From Bradyrhizobium tropiciagri (GTDB lineage: Bacteria; Pseudomonadota; Alphaproteobacteria; Rhizobiales; Xanthobacteraceae), in the NCBI RefSeq assembly GCF_001189845.1, contig NZ_LFLZ01000001.1:1-64000 (forward strand): DNA of 64,000 nt, in the 5' to 3' direction. The number at the start of each line of letters is the position of its first letter. Position 1 is the stretch's first letter. Shown one piece after another: positions 35,647 through 43,961 of this stretch. The position numbers and the translations under genes are program-made. The notes beneath the pieces were generated by a model that searched no databases, was not told the DNA's origin, and saw nothing but the letters and a program-made list of their open reading frames with translations.

Positions 35647-37309
35647 ATGACCAAAAGCAACGCTCGCACCGGAGGCCAGATCCTGATCGACCAGCTGGTC
35701 GCGCAAGGCGTGGAACGCGTCACCTGCGTGCCGGGCGAGAGCTATCTGGCTGCGCTCGACGCGCTGCATGACAGCTCGATCGACGTTGTGATCTGCCGCG
35801 CCGAGGGTGGGGCTGCGATGATGGCGGAAGCCTATGGCAAGCTCACCGGACGTCCGGGCATCTGCTTCGTCACCCGCGGCCCGGGCTCGACCAACGCCGC
35901 CCATGGCGTGCACATCGCGATGCAGGATTCCACCCCGATGATCCTGTTCGTCGGCCAGGTCGACACCGGCATGCGCGAGCGCGAGGCGTTCCAGGAACTC
36001 GACTACAAGGCGGTGTTCGGCACCATGGCGAAATGGGCGGTCGAGATCGATCGTCCCGACCGCATTCCGGAGCTGGTCGCGCGCGCGTTCCGCGTCGCGC
36101 TGCAGGGCCGTCCTGGTCCGGTCGTGATCTCGCTGCCGGAGAACATGCTGACTGAAACCGCAGCCGTCGCCGACGCGCCGAAGGTCGAGCCGGCCGCGAC
36201 CTGGCCGCGCCCGCGGATCTCGAACGGCTCGGCGCGATGCTCGCATCCGCCAAGGCGCCGATCGTGGTGCTCGGTGGCTCGGGCTGGACCGAACAGGCGG
36301 CGAAAGGCATTGCGCGCTTTGCCGAGCGTTTTGATCTCCCGGTCGCCACCTCGTTTCGCCGCGCCTCGCTGATCGACGCCGATCACTCGCATTATGCCGG
36401 CGATCTCGGCATCGGCCCGAGCCCGAAACTGAAAGACCGCATCACCGGCGCGACGTCATTCTGCTGATCGGCGGCCGCATGTCGGAAATGCCCTCGTCGT
36501 CCTACACGCTGCTCGACATTCCGACGCCGAGCCAGAAGCTGATCCACGTTCATCCCGGCTCCGAGGAGCTCGGCCGCGTCTACCAGCCGGCGCTGGCGAT
36601 CCAGGCGACGCCCGCAGCCTTCGCCGCTGCGGTCGAGACCATGAAGCCCGCAGCCGCGCCCGCCTGGAAGGGCGAGGCGGCGAAGGCGCACGCGGATTAT
36701 CTGGCCTGGACCGACAAGCCGCGCGAGCTGCCGGGCAATTTCCAATATGGCGAGGTCGTGACCTGGCTGCGCGATCGCCTGCCGAAGGATGCGATCGTCT
36801 GCAACGGCGCCGGCAACTACGCCGGCTGGATTCATCGCCACCATCGCTTCCACAGCTTCGCAGCGCAGCTCGCGCCGACCTCGGGCTCGATGGGCTATGG
36901 CGTGCCGGCGGCCGTGATGGCCAAGCGGCAGCATCCGGATCGCGTCGTCGTCGCGTTCGCCGGCGACGGCTGCTTCCTCATGAACGGGCAGGAGTTCGCC
37001 ACCGCGGTGCAGTACGAGGCGCCGCTGATCGTCGTCGTCATCGACAACGCGCAATACGGCACCATCCGCATGCATCAGGAGCGCGACTATCCAGGCCGCG
37101 TCGTCGGCACCCAGCTCAAGAATCCGGACTTCGCGCTGTACGCCAAGGCGTTCGGCGGCCATGGCGAGCGGGTCGAGCGCACCGAGGATTTCGCGCCGGC
37201 CTTCGAGCGGGCGCTGGCCTCCGGCAAGCCGGCGATCCTGCACTGCCTGGTCGATCAGCGCGCGCTGTCGGTCGGCAAGGATTTCGTCCCCGAGCAGGCC
37301 GCGCGCTGA
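35647..37309 (+). CDS. thiamine-diphosphate-dependent enzyme, acetolactate synthase-like, frame broken twice
   Basis: A 554-residue (when repaired) ThDP enzyme of the acetolactate synthase / benzoylformate decarboxylase superfamily. The catalytic Glu is in I-C-R-A-E-G-G-A, and the Mg/ThDP motif G-D-G-C-F-L-M-N-G-Q-E-F is near residue 440. Frame one ends in nonsense after T-W-P near 36207 and frame two after I-T-G-A near 36452. One G restored at each place (GCCGGCGCC and GCGGACGTC) joins all three into a normal protein. The substrate is unknown; the missing regulatory subunit argues against a biosynthetic AHAS. Its stop overlaps the next start (TGATG). Confidence 0.88.
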
Positions 37310-38580
37310 TGCCGGAGTCGGCCGGCCGTCACGTTGCGATCATCGGCGCCGGCGCGGTCGGCGTGATCAGCGCTATCGAGGCGCTGCGTTGCGGCCACCG
37401 CGTCACGCTGATCGATCCGGGCGAACCCGGCGGTCAGCAGGCGGCGAGCTACGGCAATGCCGGCTGGCTGTCGTCGCATTCGGTGATCCCGCCGGCCGAG
37501 CCTGGCACCTGGAAGAAGGTGCCGGGCTATCTGATGGACCCGCTCGGGCCGCTCGCGATCCGCTGGTCCTATCTGCCGAAGGCCTTGCCGTGGCTGGTCA
37601 AATATCTGCTGTCGAGCTGGACCGAAGCGCAGGTCGAGGCCACCGCGCGGGCGATGCGCGATCTGCTCAAGGACGCGCCGCTGCTGCACCGGCAGCTCGC
37701 CGAAGAAGCCGGCGTCCCCGAGCTGATCGAGCGGCGCGGGGTGATGCACGTGTTTCCCTCGCGCGCGCCGTTCGATCGTGATCTCGGCTGGCGCATCCGC
37801 AAGCGCGTCGGCATCGAATGGCTCGAGCTCGACGAAGACGAGATGCGTCAGCGCGAGCCCGATCTGCATCCGCGCTACAAGTTCGGCGTCGTGGTCGAGG
37901 AGGCCGGACGCTGCCGCGATCCCGGCGCCTATGTCGCGGCGCTCGCCGCGCATGCGATCGCGAACGGCGCTGAGCGTGTCGCCGCCAAGGCCATAGGCCT
38001 CAGGCTTGCGGGCGACAGGCTGGTTGCCGTGGTCACCGCGAGCGGCGAGATCGCCTGCGATGCCGCGGTCGTTGCCGCGGGTGCGCGCTCGAAGCAATTG
38101 ACCGCATCCATCGGCGATCCGTTGCCGCTGGAGACCGAACGCGGCTATCACGTCATGATCGAGAGCCCGGAATCCGGGCCGCGCAATTCGATGATGGCCT
38201 CGGACGCCAAGATGGTCGTCAACTGGACCGACAAGGGCCTGCGCGCTGCCGGCGCGGTGGAGATCGCCGGGCTCGACGCCGAGCCGAACTGGCAGCGCGC
38301 CGAGATCCTGCGCGAGCATCTCTTCAGCATGTTCCCGAAGCTGCCGAGGGATATCCCGCCATCGCGCATCAAGACCTGGTTCGGCCATCGCCCGAGCATG
38401 CCCGACGGACGCCCCTGCATCGGCCACAGCCGCGCCTCGCGCGACGTGGTCTACGCGTTCGGCCACGGCCATGTCGGGCTGGTCGGCTCGGCCCGCACCG
38501 GCCGGCTGGTTGCGCAATTGCTCAGCGGCAAGACACCGGAGATCCCGCTTCAGCCGTTCGCGCCGTCACGCTTCCTCTAG
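37309..38580 (+). CDS. FAD-dependent D-amino-acid dehydrogenase-like oxidoreductase
   Basis: A 423-residue DAO-fold flavoprotein similar to DadA: the dinucleotide motif I-I-G-A-G-A-V-G-V-I-S-A near residues 8-19, then Y-G-N-A-G-W-L-S-S-H-S. The C-terminal G-H-G-H-V-G-L-V-G-S-A-R-T-G-R is the usual FAD contact. It would oxidise an amino acid or a related amine, passing electrons to quinone or oxygen. It starts at the last base of the ThDP enzyme stop (TGATG), so the two are almost certainly co-translated and share a pathway, perhaps degradation of an amino acid via its oxo-acid. Confidence 0.87.
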   Translation: MPESAGRHVAIIGAGAVGVISAIEALRCGHRVTLIDPGEPGGQQAASYGNAGWLSSHSVIPPAEPGTWKKVPGYLMDPLGPLAIRWSYLPKALPWLVKYLLSSWTEAQVEATARAMRDLLKDAPLLHRQLAEEAGVPELIERRGVMHVFPSRAPFDRDLGWRIRKRVGIEWLELDEDEMRQREPDLHPRYKFGVVVEEAGRCRDPGAYVAALAAHAIANGAERVAAKAIGLRLAGDRLVAVVTASGEIACDAAVVAAGARSKQLTASIGDPLPLETERGYHVMIESPESGPRNSMMASDAKMVVNWTDKGLRAAGAVEIAGLDAEPNWQRAEILREHLFSMFPKLPRDIPPSRIKTWFGHRPSMPDGRPCIGHSRASRDVVYAFGHGHVGLVGSARTGRLVAQLLSGKTPEIPLQPFAPSRFL

Positions 38581-38590
38581 GAGAGCCGCG

Positions 38591-39859
38591 TCACCGGAAT
38601 GCCTTGACGGGATCGAGCCGCGCAGCGCGCCACGAGGGATAAAGCGTCGCAAGGAACGACAGCGTCAGCGCCATGAGCACGACTGCCGCAGTCTCCGCGA
38701 TATCGATCTCGGCCGGCAGTTCGGAGAGAAAATAGAGCTCAGGCGGGAAGAGCTGGATACCTGTCAGCCACGACAGGAATTGGCGGATCGCTTCGATATG
38801 CCGGCATACGAAAACGCCGACCGCGAAGCCGACCAGCGTGCCCACCACGCCGATCGAGGCTCCCGTGATCAGGAAGATCCGCATGATCGAGCCTCGAGAA
38901 GCGCCCATCGTCCGTAGGATCGCAATATCGCCGCCCTTGTCCTTCACGAGCATGATCAGCCCGGACACGATGTTCAGCGCTGCCACCAGCACGATCATGG
39001 TCAGGATCACGAACATCACGTTGCGTTGGACCTGAAGCAGACCAAAGAAGGTCGTGTTGCGCTGACGCCAATCCACCAGGAAGACCGGGCGGCCGGCCGC
39101 CTCCATCACCGTCTTGCGAAACTGGTCGATGCGATCGGGATCGGTGGTGAAGACTTCGATCCCGGTGACGTTCTGGCCACGGTTGAAATAGGCCTGCGCC
39201 TCTGCGATCGGCATGAAGATCAGGCCGGCGTCATATTCGGACATCCCGATCTCGAACACGGCTGATATCGGGTACTTCTTGATCCGCGGCATGATGCCCA
39301 TCGGCGTGCTCGCGCCGCGCTGTGCGACGAGCGTGATGCTGTCGCCGACATGCGCCGAGAGTTGTTCGGCGAGCCGGCGGCCGATCACGATTCCCTGACC
39401 CTCGTCGAAACGCTCGATTGATCCCTTGATGGTGCTGCTCACGGAGGGGAGGCGAGTGAGGTCGGCCGCGCGAATGCCGCGCACGAGAACGCCGGAGGCG
39501 TTGGACGATGACGCCAGTGCCGTGCCGTCAACCACGGGTACGAGAAGGCGGATGCCCTGGGCTTGGCTGATGCGCTCGGCAACATCCTGCCAGTCGGTCA
39601 GCGGCCGTTCCACCGGCTGGACAAGAATGTGGCCGTTGAGACCTAGAATCTTGCCCAGCAATTCTTTGCGAAAGCCGTTCATGACGGCCATGACAATGAT
39701 CAGCGTCGCGACGCCGAGCATGATGCCCAAAAACGAGAACCCGGCGATAACAGAAATGAAGCCTTCCCTGCGCCGCGCCCGCAGATAGCGGGCGGAGAGT
39801 ATCCATTCAAACGGTGCAAAGGGCGCAGTTTGCGATGACTCAGCCACAGGCTTGCTCAT
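38591..39859 (-). CDS. lolC: LolC/LolE-family permease subunit, without a LolD partner here
   Basis: A 422-residue membrane protein of the lipoprotein-releasing ABC class. One helix lies near residues 40-65, then a MacB-like periplasmic domain, then three helices near the C terminus (about 275-305, 325-350, 385-405). Family stretches R-Y-L-R-A-R-R-R-E-G-F-I-S, V-M-A-V-M-N-G-F-R-K-E-L and L-A-T-L-Y-P-S-W-R-A-A-R-L-D-P are all present. Such proteins extract lipoproteins from the inner membrane with the ATPase LolD. No LolD gene lies next to it, so it either uses an ATPase from elsewhere or is a paralogue. Confidence 0.85.
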   Translation of the reverse strand: MSKPVAESSQTAPFAPFEWILSARYLRARRREGFISVIAGFSFLGIMLGVATLIIVMAVMNGFRKELLGKILGLNGHILVQPVERPLTDWQDVAERISQAQGIRLLVPVVDGTALASSSNASGVLVRGIRAADLTRLPSVSSTIKGSIERFDEGQGIVIGRRLAEQLSAHVGDSITLVAQRGASTPMGIMPRIKKYPISAVFEIGMSEYDAGLIFMPIAEAQAYFNRGQNVTGIEVFTTDPDRIDQFRKTVMEAAGRPVFLVDWRQRNTTFFGLLQVQRNVMFVILTMIVLVAALNIVSGLIMLVKDKGGDIAILRTMGASRGSIMRIFLITGASIGVVGTLVGFAVGVFVCRHIEAIRQFLSWLTGIQLFPPELYFLSELPAEIDIAETAAVVLMALTLSFLATLYPSWRAARLDPVKAFR

Positions 39860-39970
39860 TTGGCCAACAGGACAGGCATTCTGTCTGTCCGCCGCGGGAT
39901 TGGCTAGAGTGCCCGCGGCCGCGTCACGCCGGAGCGGCTGCCGGGGCGTTGCCGTGAATAAGAGGGAATC

Positions 39971-40203
39971 TCAGCTCTCGCCGGCCCACGACGTGATCGC
40001 CGCCGGTGCGATCACGCGCCGTGGCATGTGCGGATTGATCGTGCCGGCGCTGACGTCCTGCGTCTGAACGAGCAGGGTGCGTGCGAACGCTTGGCATCCT
40101 GCTCGGTCGTGAAGGTGCGGGTCTGGCGCGCGAAGCGGTGGTGTCCGGCGTCGGGATCTCTCAGCGCGAACGAGACGTACCAGATGGCCTTGTCCATCTT
40201 CAT
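39971..40203 (-). CDS. 77-residue conserved small protein, frame broken near 40087
   Basis: Two short frames join into one coding sequence if the AA at 40086-40087 is AAA (TT read for TTT on the coding strand). The joined protein begins MKMDKAIWYVSFALRDPDAG and ends in A-I-T-S-W-A-G-E-S. The join reads T-E-Q-D-A-K-R-F-A-R-T-L-L. It looks like a small basic protein with an aromatic-rich start; I do not know a function. A Met at 40197 is an alternative start. The same kind of one-base loss seen elsewhere in the window supports this reading. Confidence 0.62.
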
Positions 40204-40527
40204 TGCGCGTCTCTGGCGGCGGTGCTCCGCCGGCGCGATCGCCACATCGTGCTCGATGCTGAGTGTGCAATTTGTGCCAAATGAAAGATCCTGAAGTGCA
40301 ACAGATGCCGGCTAATGTCCCCGGCGGGTAGGCGCGCTTCGCCACGCATATCGGAGCTAGCAGTATATTACCGTTCAACCGGCGGGTGAATGACAACACG
40401 CCGACGCCGCGGTGGTTCCAATCGGCCGATTGCTGCACCAGATGTTGGCATCCCACCGGAACATCGATTTCCTCCATGTGTTGTCCGCTCTTTCGGGGCC
40501 GAGAGCGTGCGGTAACGGGAGGCCGAG
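40204..40527. other. 324-base intergenic stretch, no gene seen
   Basis: Between the small minus-strand gene and the avidin-like gene; the divergent promoters must lie here. Parts are AT-richer (around 40360-40380, AGCAGTATATTACCG). No repeat or RNA gene is evident. Confidence 0.5.
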
Positions 40528-40899
40528 ATGATGTGGGTCGGCAAATGGCAGAACCAGTATGGATCGATCGTCGACATCACCAGCGAGGCGGGCGGCCGCA
40601 TCGAGGGGACCTTTCGTACCGCGCTTGCCGATAGCGGCTTTTACGGTCAGACGGTCCCGATCGTCGGCGTCCACCAGGGCAATTGCATCGGCTTTTCGTC
40701 GGTCGGGTCTTCGGCGGCAGGCGATCGTGTCGTCTCCTATGCCGGTCTGCTTCGCGACGGAAAAATGGAAACGGCGTGGTTCGTCGTATCTGACAAGGCG
40801 CTGGTTGCAGCCGGGGAGGGCGAACCGGCGATGCTCAAGCCGTTGAACTGGTGGCGAGCGGTCACGACAAGCATCGATACCTTTGAACGGGTAATTTAG
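40528..40899 (+). CDS. avidin-family protein without signal peptide
   Basis: A 123-residue protein whose whole length aligns by eye with avidin/streptavidin. G-K-W-Q-N-Q-Y-G-S (residues 5-13) matches streptavidin G-T-W-Y-N-Q-L-G-S, I-E-G-T-F matches L-T-G-T-Y, E-T-A-W-F-V-V-S (W84) matches N-T-Q-W-L-L-T-S, and N-W-W-R...D-T-F-E-R-V (W109, D117) matches N-A-W-K-S...D-T-F. Asn9, Ser13, Trp84, Trp109 and Asp117 thus keep several biotin contacts. The Tyr43, Trp79 and Trp92 positions appear to be Phe, Phe and Tyr, so affinity may be lower. Unlike avidins of this group it lacks a signal peptide. A GGGAGG ribosome site precedes the ATG pair. Biotin binding is inferred. Confidence 0.8.
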   Translation: MMWVGKWQNQYGSIVDITSEAGGRIEGTFRTALADSGFYGQTVPIVGVHQGNCIGFSSVGSSAAGDRVVSYAGLLRDGKMETAWFVVSDKALVAAGEGEPAMLKPLNWWRAVTTSIDTFERVI

Positions 40900-40905
40900 C
40901 ATCGA

Positions 40906-41094
40906 CTAGGTGGATTCGCTCTCCCTGCGCGCCGCGGCAACGGTGCTTTCGATTTCCGCGGCGAGAGCACTCAGCTGCTCGGCAAGCTTGCTGAACAGCT
41001 CGCGCTTTCGGACATCCGTTGCCAGGTCGCGGATCAACGCGCACTCCGCCGCGTCGGTGCGAAGTTTTTCGAGATGCGTCAGCATGTCCTGCAT
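40906..41094 (-). CDS. 62-residue conserved helical small protein
   Basis: Starts MQDMLTHLEKLRTDAAECAL and continues with an alternating Leu/Ala heptad, likely a single amphipathic helix pair: L-R-T-D-A-A-E-C-A-L-I, L-A-T-D-V-R-K-R-E-L-F and L-A-E-Q-L-S-A-L-A-A-E-I-E. The LRxxAAEC...ATDxxKRELF pattern recalls short hypothetical proteins of Bradyrhizobium. No function is known to me. A GGGGAC ribosome site precedes the start; a longer in-frame start at 41121 is possible. It converges with the avidin-like gene. Confidence 0.65.
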   Translation of the reverse strand: MQDMLTHLEKLRTDAAECALIRDLATDVRKRELFSKLAEQLSALAAEIESTVAAARRESEST

Positions 41095-41236
41095 TTCCGG
41101 TCCCCGAATGCGGCTTTCCATCAACGGTAAGGTGGCATGGAAGCCTGCGACAATAACCTGTGATAATTTTCCGCCGGACCTCAAGCGGAGACAATGGCAG
41201 GATGGGTATCGCTGCATTCCACTCATCCTGCGAATA

Positions 41237-43198
41237 CTACCGGCGATCGAGTATCTCGCGGACCCGCAAGGCAAGCTTGGCCTGTGAGACCGGCTTCTCC
41301 AGGAGATCGACGCCCTGGTCCAGCCTGCCATGGTGGATGACTGCGTTCTGCGAATAGCCCGTCATGTACAGAATCTTCAGTCCCGGCCGCATCTCCGCAG
41401 CACGTTTCCCGAGTTCGCGACCGTTCATGCCCGGCATCACCACGTCGGTCAGAACGAGGTCGATATGAGGCTGGTCCTGCAGCAGGATGGTCAGCGCGGC
41501 CTGCGCGCTCCCTGCCGTCAGAACACGATAATTCAGCTCGCGCAGCAGCTCACTGACATAGGTGCGAAGATCCTCGTCATCTTCAACGACCAGGATCGTC
41601 TCGACCTTGCTCGATTCAGCCTCGGCGACCGGTTCGTCGATCTCCTCCTGCTCCACGGCAGGGCCACGGTGGCGGGGGAAGTACATCTTGATGTTGGTGC
41701 CGTAACCGAGCTCGCTGTAGATCTTGATATGGCCACCCGACTGCTTCACGAAGCCGTATACTTGACTGAGGCCGAGACCCGTGCCCTGTCCGGTTTCCTT
41801 GGTCGTGAAGAACGGCTCGAATGCGTGGTCCAGCGTGTCCCGGCTCATGCCGAGGCCTGTGTCCGTTACGCTGATCACCACATATTGCCCGGGATTGAGT
41901 TCAGGATTTCGCAGGCAATACTCATAGTCCGCAGATACGTTGACCGCCTCGATCGTCAGTTTGCCGCCGTCCGGCATCGCATCGCGCGCATTGATCGCAA
42001 GGTTGAGCATGGCAGATTCGAGATGATTTGGGTCCGCTTCAACCTGCCAGAGCCCGGCGCTGCCGACCGTCTGAACCTCGACGCGCTCGCCAAGGGTCCG
42101 TTGCAGAAAGTCCTGCAGCCCGTTGAGGAAGTTGTTCAGCTCGATCGGTTTCGGGGCAAGAGCCTGGCGCCGCGAAAAGGCGAGCAGGCGGCTGGTCAGG
42201 CTCGCTGCACGCTGGGCGCCGCGTTTCGCATGAGATAAGGCGCGCTGAAAGTTGGCGTTGCTGGCAAGCTGCCTGGCGTGCCGCTCCATCGTTTCCAAAT
42301 TGCCGATCACGATCATCAGCAGATTATTGAAATCGTGCGCGACGCCTCCGCTGAGCTGTCCGACAGCCTCGAGCTTTTGCGAGGCAAGCAATTGATCCTG
42401 GATCTTGGCCAACGTCTCCTGCGCGGTGCGCCGTTCGGTGATATCGCGGGTAATTTTGGCAAACCCGATCAGTGCACCGCTTTCGTCCGCGATCCGGTCG
42501 ATGACGACCGACGCCCAGAACTTCGAGCCGTCTTTGCGTACACGCCATCCCTCGGCTTCGAACCGACCGCTTTGCGCGGCTTGCTCGAGCGCGAGTTGAG
42601 GCTTCCGATTTGCGCGATCCTCCTCCGTGTAGAACTGCGAGAAGTGCCGGCCGATGATTTCCTCCGGCGTGTACCCCTTGATGCGTTCAGCGCCCGGATT
42701 CCAGGTGACGACGGAGCCCTTCGCGTCGAGCTGGAAAATGGCATAGTCAACCACCGCTTCGATCAGTCGGCGATAGCGCCGTTCGCTCTCTATGAGGGCC
42801 TGGTCTGCTTCCTGACGCTCGGTGATGTCGCGTGTGACCTTGGCGAATCCGATCAGCGCCCCCTTGTGATCCCGCACAGCCTCGATCACCACGGTCGCCC
42901 AAAAGCGGCTTCCATCCTTGCGCACGCGCCAGCCTTCCGAGCTAAACCTTCCTTGCTCGGTGGCGATCGCCAACGCCTTCAGCGGCAATCCGGCGGCCTG
43001 ATCTTCGGGCGTATAGAAGATCGACAAAGGGCGCCCGATGATCTCGTCGGCGGTATAACCCTTCATTCGGGTCGCGCCGGAATTCCAGCTCGCGATCGTG
43101 CCGTCAGGATCGACCAGATAAATCGCGTAGTCGACGATCGCGTCGATCAGCAGTTGAAGCCGTTGACTGTCTGTGACGCCAGTTGCGTTTGAATGCAT
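41237..43198 (-). CDS. PAS-PAS hybrid histidine kinase with C-terminal receiver
   Basis: A 653-residue soluble sensor kinase. Two very similar PAS/PAC units (about 14-130 and 141-258) share W-N-x-G-A-x-R-x-K-G-Y and E-G-W-R-V-R-K-D-G-S. Next come a phosphoacceptor domain with His288 in G-G-V-A-H-D-F-N-N-L, a HATPase domain (N-box, D-T-G-L-G-M-S, and G-T-G-L-G-L-S-Q), and a receiver domain from about 535 with the phospho-Asp in V-L-T-D-V-V-M-P-G. The order kinase then receiver and the D-F-N-N-L box are typical of self-contained hybrid kinases. No response regulator adjoins it. No membrane helix is seen. Confidence 0.93.
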   Translation of the reverse strand: MHSNATGVTDSQRLQLLIDAIVDYAIYLVDPDGTIASWNSGATRMKGYTADEIIGRPLSIFYTPEDQAAGLPLKALAIATEQGRFSSEGWRVRKDGSRFWATVVIEAVRDHKGALIGFAKVTRDITERQEADQALIESERRYRRLIEAVVDYAIFQLDAKGSVVTWNPGAERIKGYTPEEIIGRHFSQFYTEEDRANRKPQLALEQAAQSGRFEAEGWRVRKDGSKFWASVVIDRIADESGALIGFAKITRDITERRTAQETLAKIQDQLLASQKLEAVGQLSGGVAHDFNNLLMIVIGNLETMERHARQLASNANFQRALSHAKRGAQRAASLTSRLLAFSRRQALAPKPIELNNFLNGLQDFLQRTLGERVEVQTVGSAGLWQVEADPNHLESAMLNLAINARDAMPDGGKLTIEAVNVSADYEYCLRNPELNPGQYVVISVTDTGLGMSRDTLDHAFEPFFTTKETGQGTGLGLSQVYGFVKQSGGHIKIYSELGYGTNIKMYFPRHRGPAVEQEEIDEPVAEAESSKVETILVVEDDEDLRTYVSELLRELNYRVLTAGSAQAALTILLQDQPHIDLVLTDVVMPGMNGRELGKRAAEMRPGLKILYMTGYSQNAVIHHGRLDQGVDLLEKPVSQAKLALRVREILDRR

Positions 43199-43670
43199 TC
43201 GCGCACAACACCCAAATGAGCCGCCCCTCGATGCAATCGGATGACGTAGGCGGTAACGTCAGCATATTGAACTCGTTCCCGGCCGCAATAGCCTGCAAAT
43301 TAGGAACCAATCGGAGGGTTCTGCACTCGAGCCGAATGAACTGCAATTCATCAATGCGCGGAATTGCCCGAAGGGACTGGGCAAGAATGGGACGGCTTAC
43401 CCATCCTTCGATTGTCCGGACCGCTGTTGCCCATGCGACACGACGGGCAACTCAGTCAAAACCTGTCAATCCGGCTCGGCAAAAATATTTCGATTTATCA
43501 GAAGTGCAACTCAGTGTATGGTTTGCCCGTCTCACCCGATCGAGGGGCGCTTCGCGATCGTCACGAACGCGGGTAGAGATGCGGTGTTTGCGCAACTGAC
43601 GAGTGCGCATGACGCGGACGGTGAAGTCGTGTGGTCCTGACGCCCCCTAGTGGTAGGTGTCTCTCGAATT

Positions 43671-43712
43671 GCGCGGTGCGCGGTGCGCGGTGCGCGGTGC
43701 GCGGTGCGCGTT
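43671..43712. repeat. tandem heptamer GCGCGGT, about six units
   Basis: Five exact copies of GCGCGGT and one GCGCGTT in a row. Six 7-bp units of pure GC-rich sequence are a likely site of length change by slippage. Confidence 0.93.
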
Positions 43713-43776
43713 GCGGAGACGGTGACAACAAAGCCCAGTCTCGCCGGGGAGAGCACGAAGTAAGCCGTAGCCCATC

Positions 43777-43884
43777 GCGCAGGGAAAGCCGGGTTGTTTC
43801 CGGTTACACCTGTGGTCCTACCCCGTGCTTTCTATCCTATGCACGGGGCCCATGGGTGCGATCGGCACCCGGCTTTCCCTGCGC
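43777..43884. repeat. large inverted-repeat element with a nested hairpin
   Basis: GCGCAGGGAAAGCCGGG (43777-43793) is the exact reverse complement of 43868-43884. Inside, CCCCGTGC (43821-43828) pairs with GCACGGGG (43841-43848). The design suggests a folded RNA or an intergenic mosaic element; its direction is unknown. Confidence 0.75.
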
Positions 43885-43961
43885 CCTCTGTTCCGATGAG
43901 GGCGAAACACAGCGCAAGCCTCGGACAAATCATGTCGCGAGAACGCGGATGTATGCACGCG

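Larger units (their letters stand above)
43199..43961. other. 763-base gene-free region with a heptamer array and a large hairpin repeat
   Basis: No supported gene. The left 470 bases look unremarkable. A (GCGCGGT)n array is at 43671-43712 and a 108-bp inverted-repeat element at 43777-43884, each listed separately. Together they make this the most structured non-coding part of the window. Confidence 0.6.
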
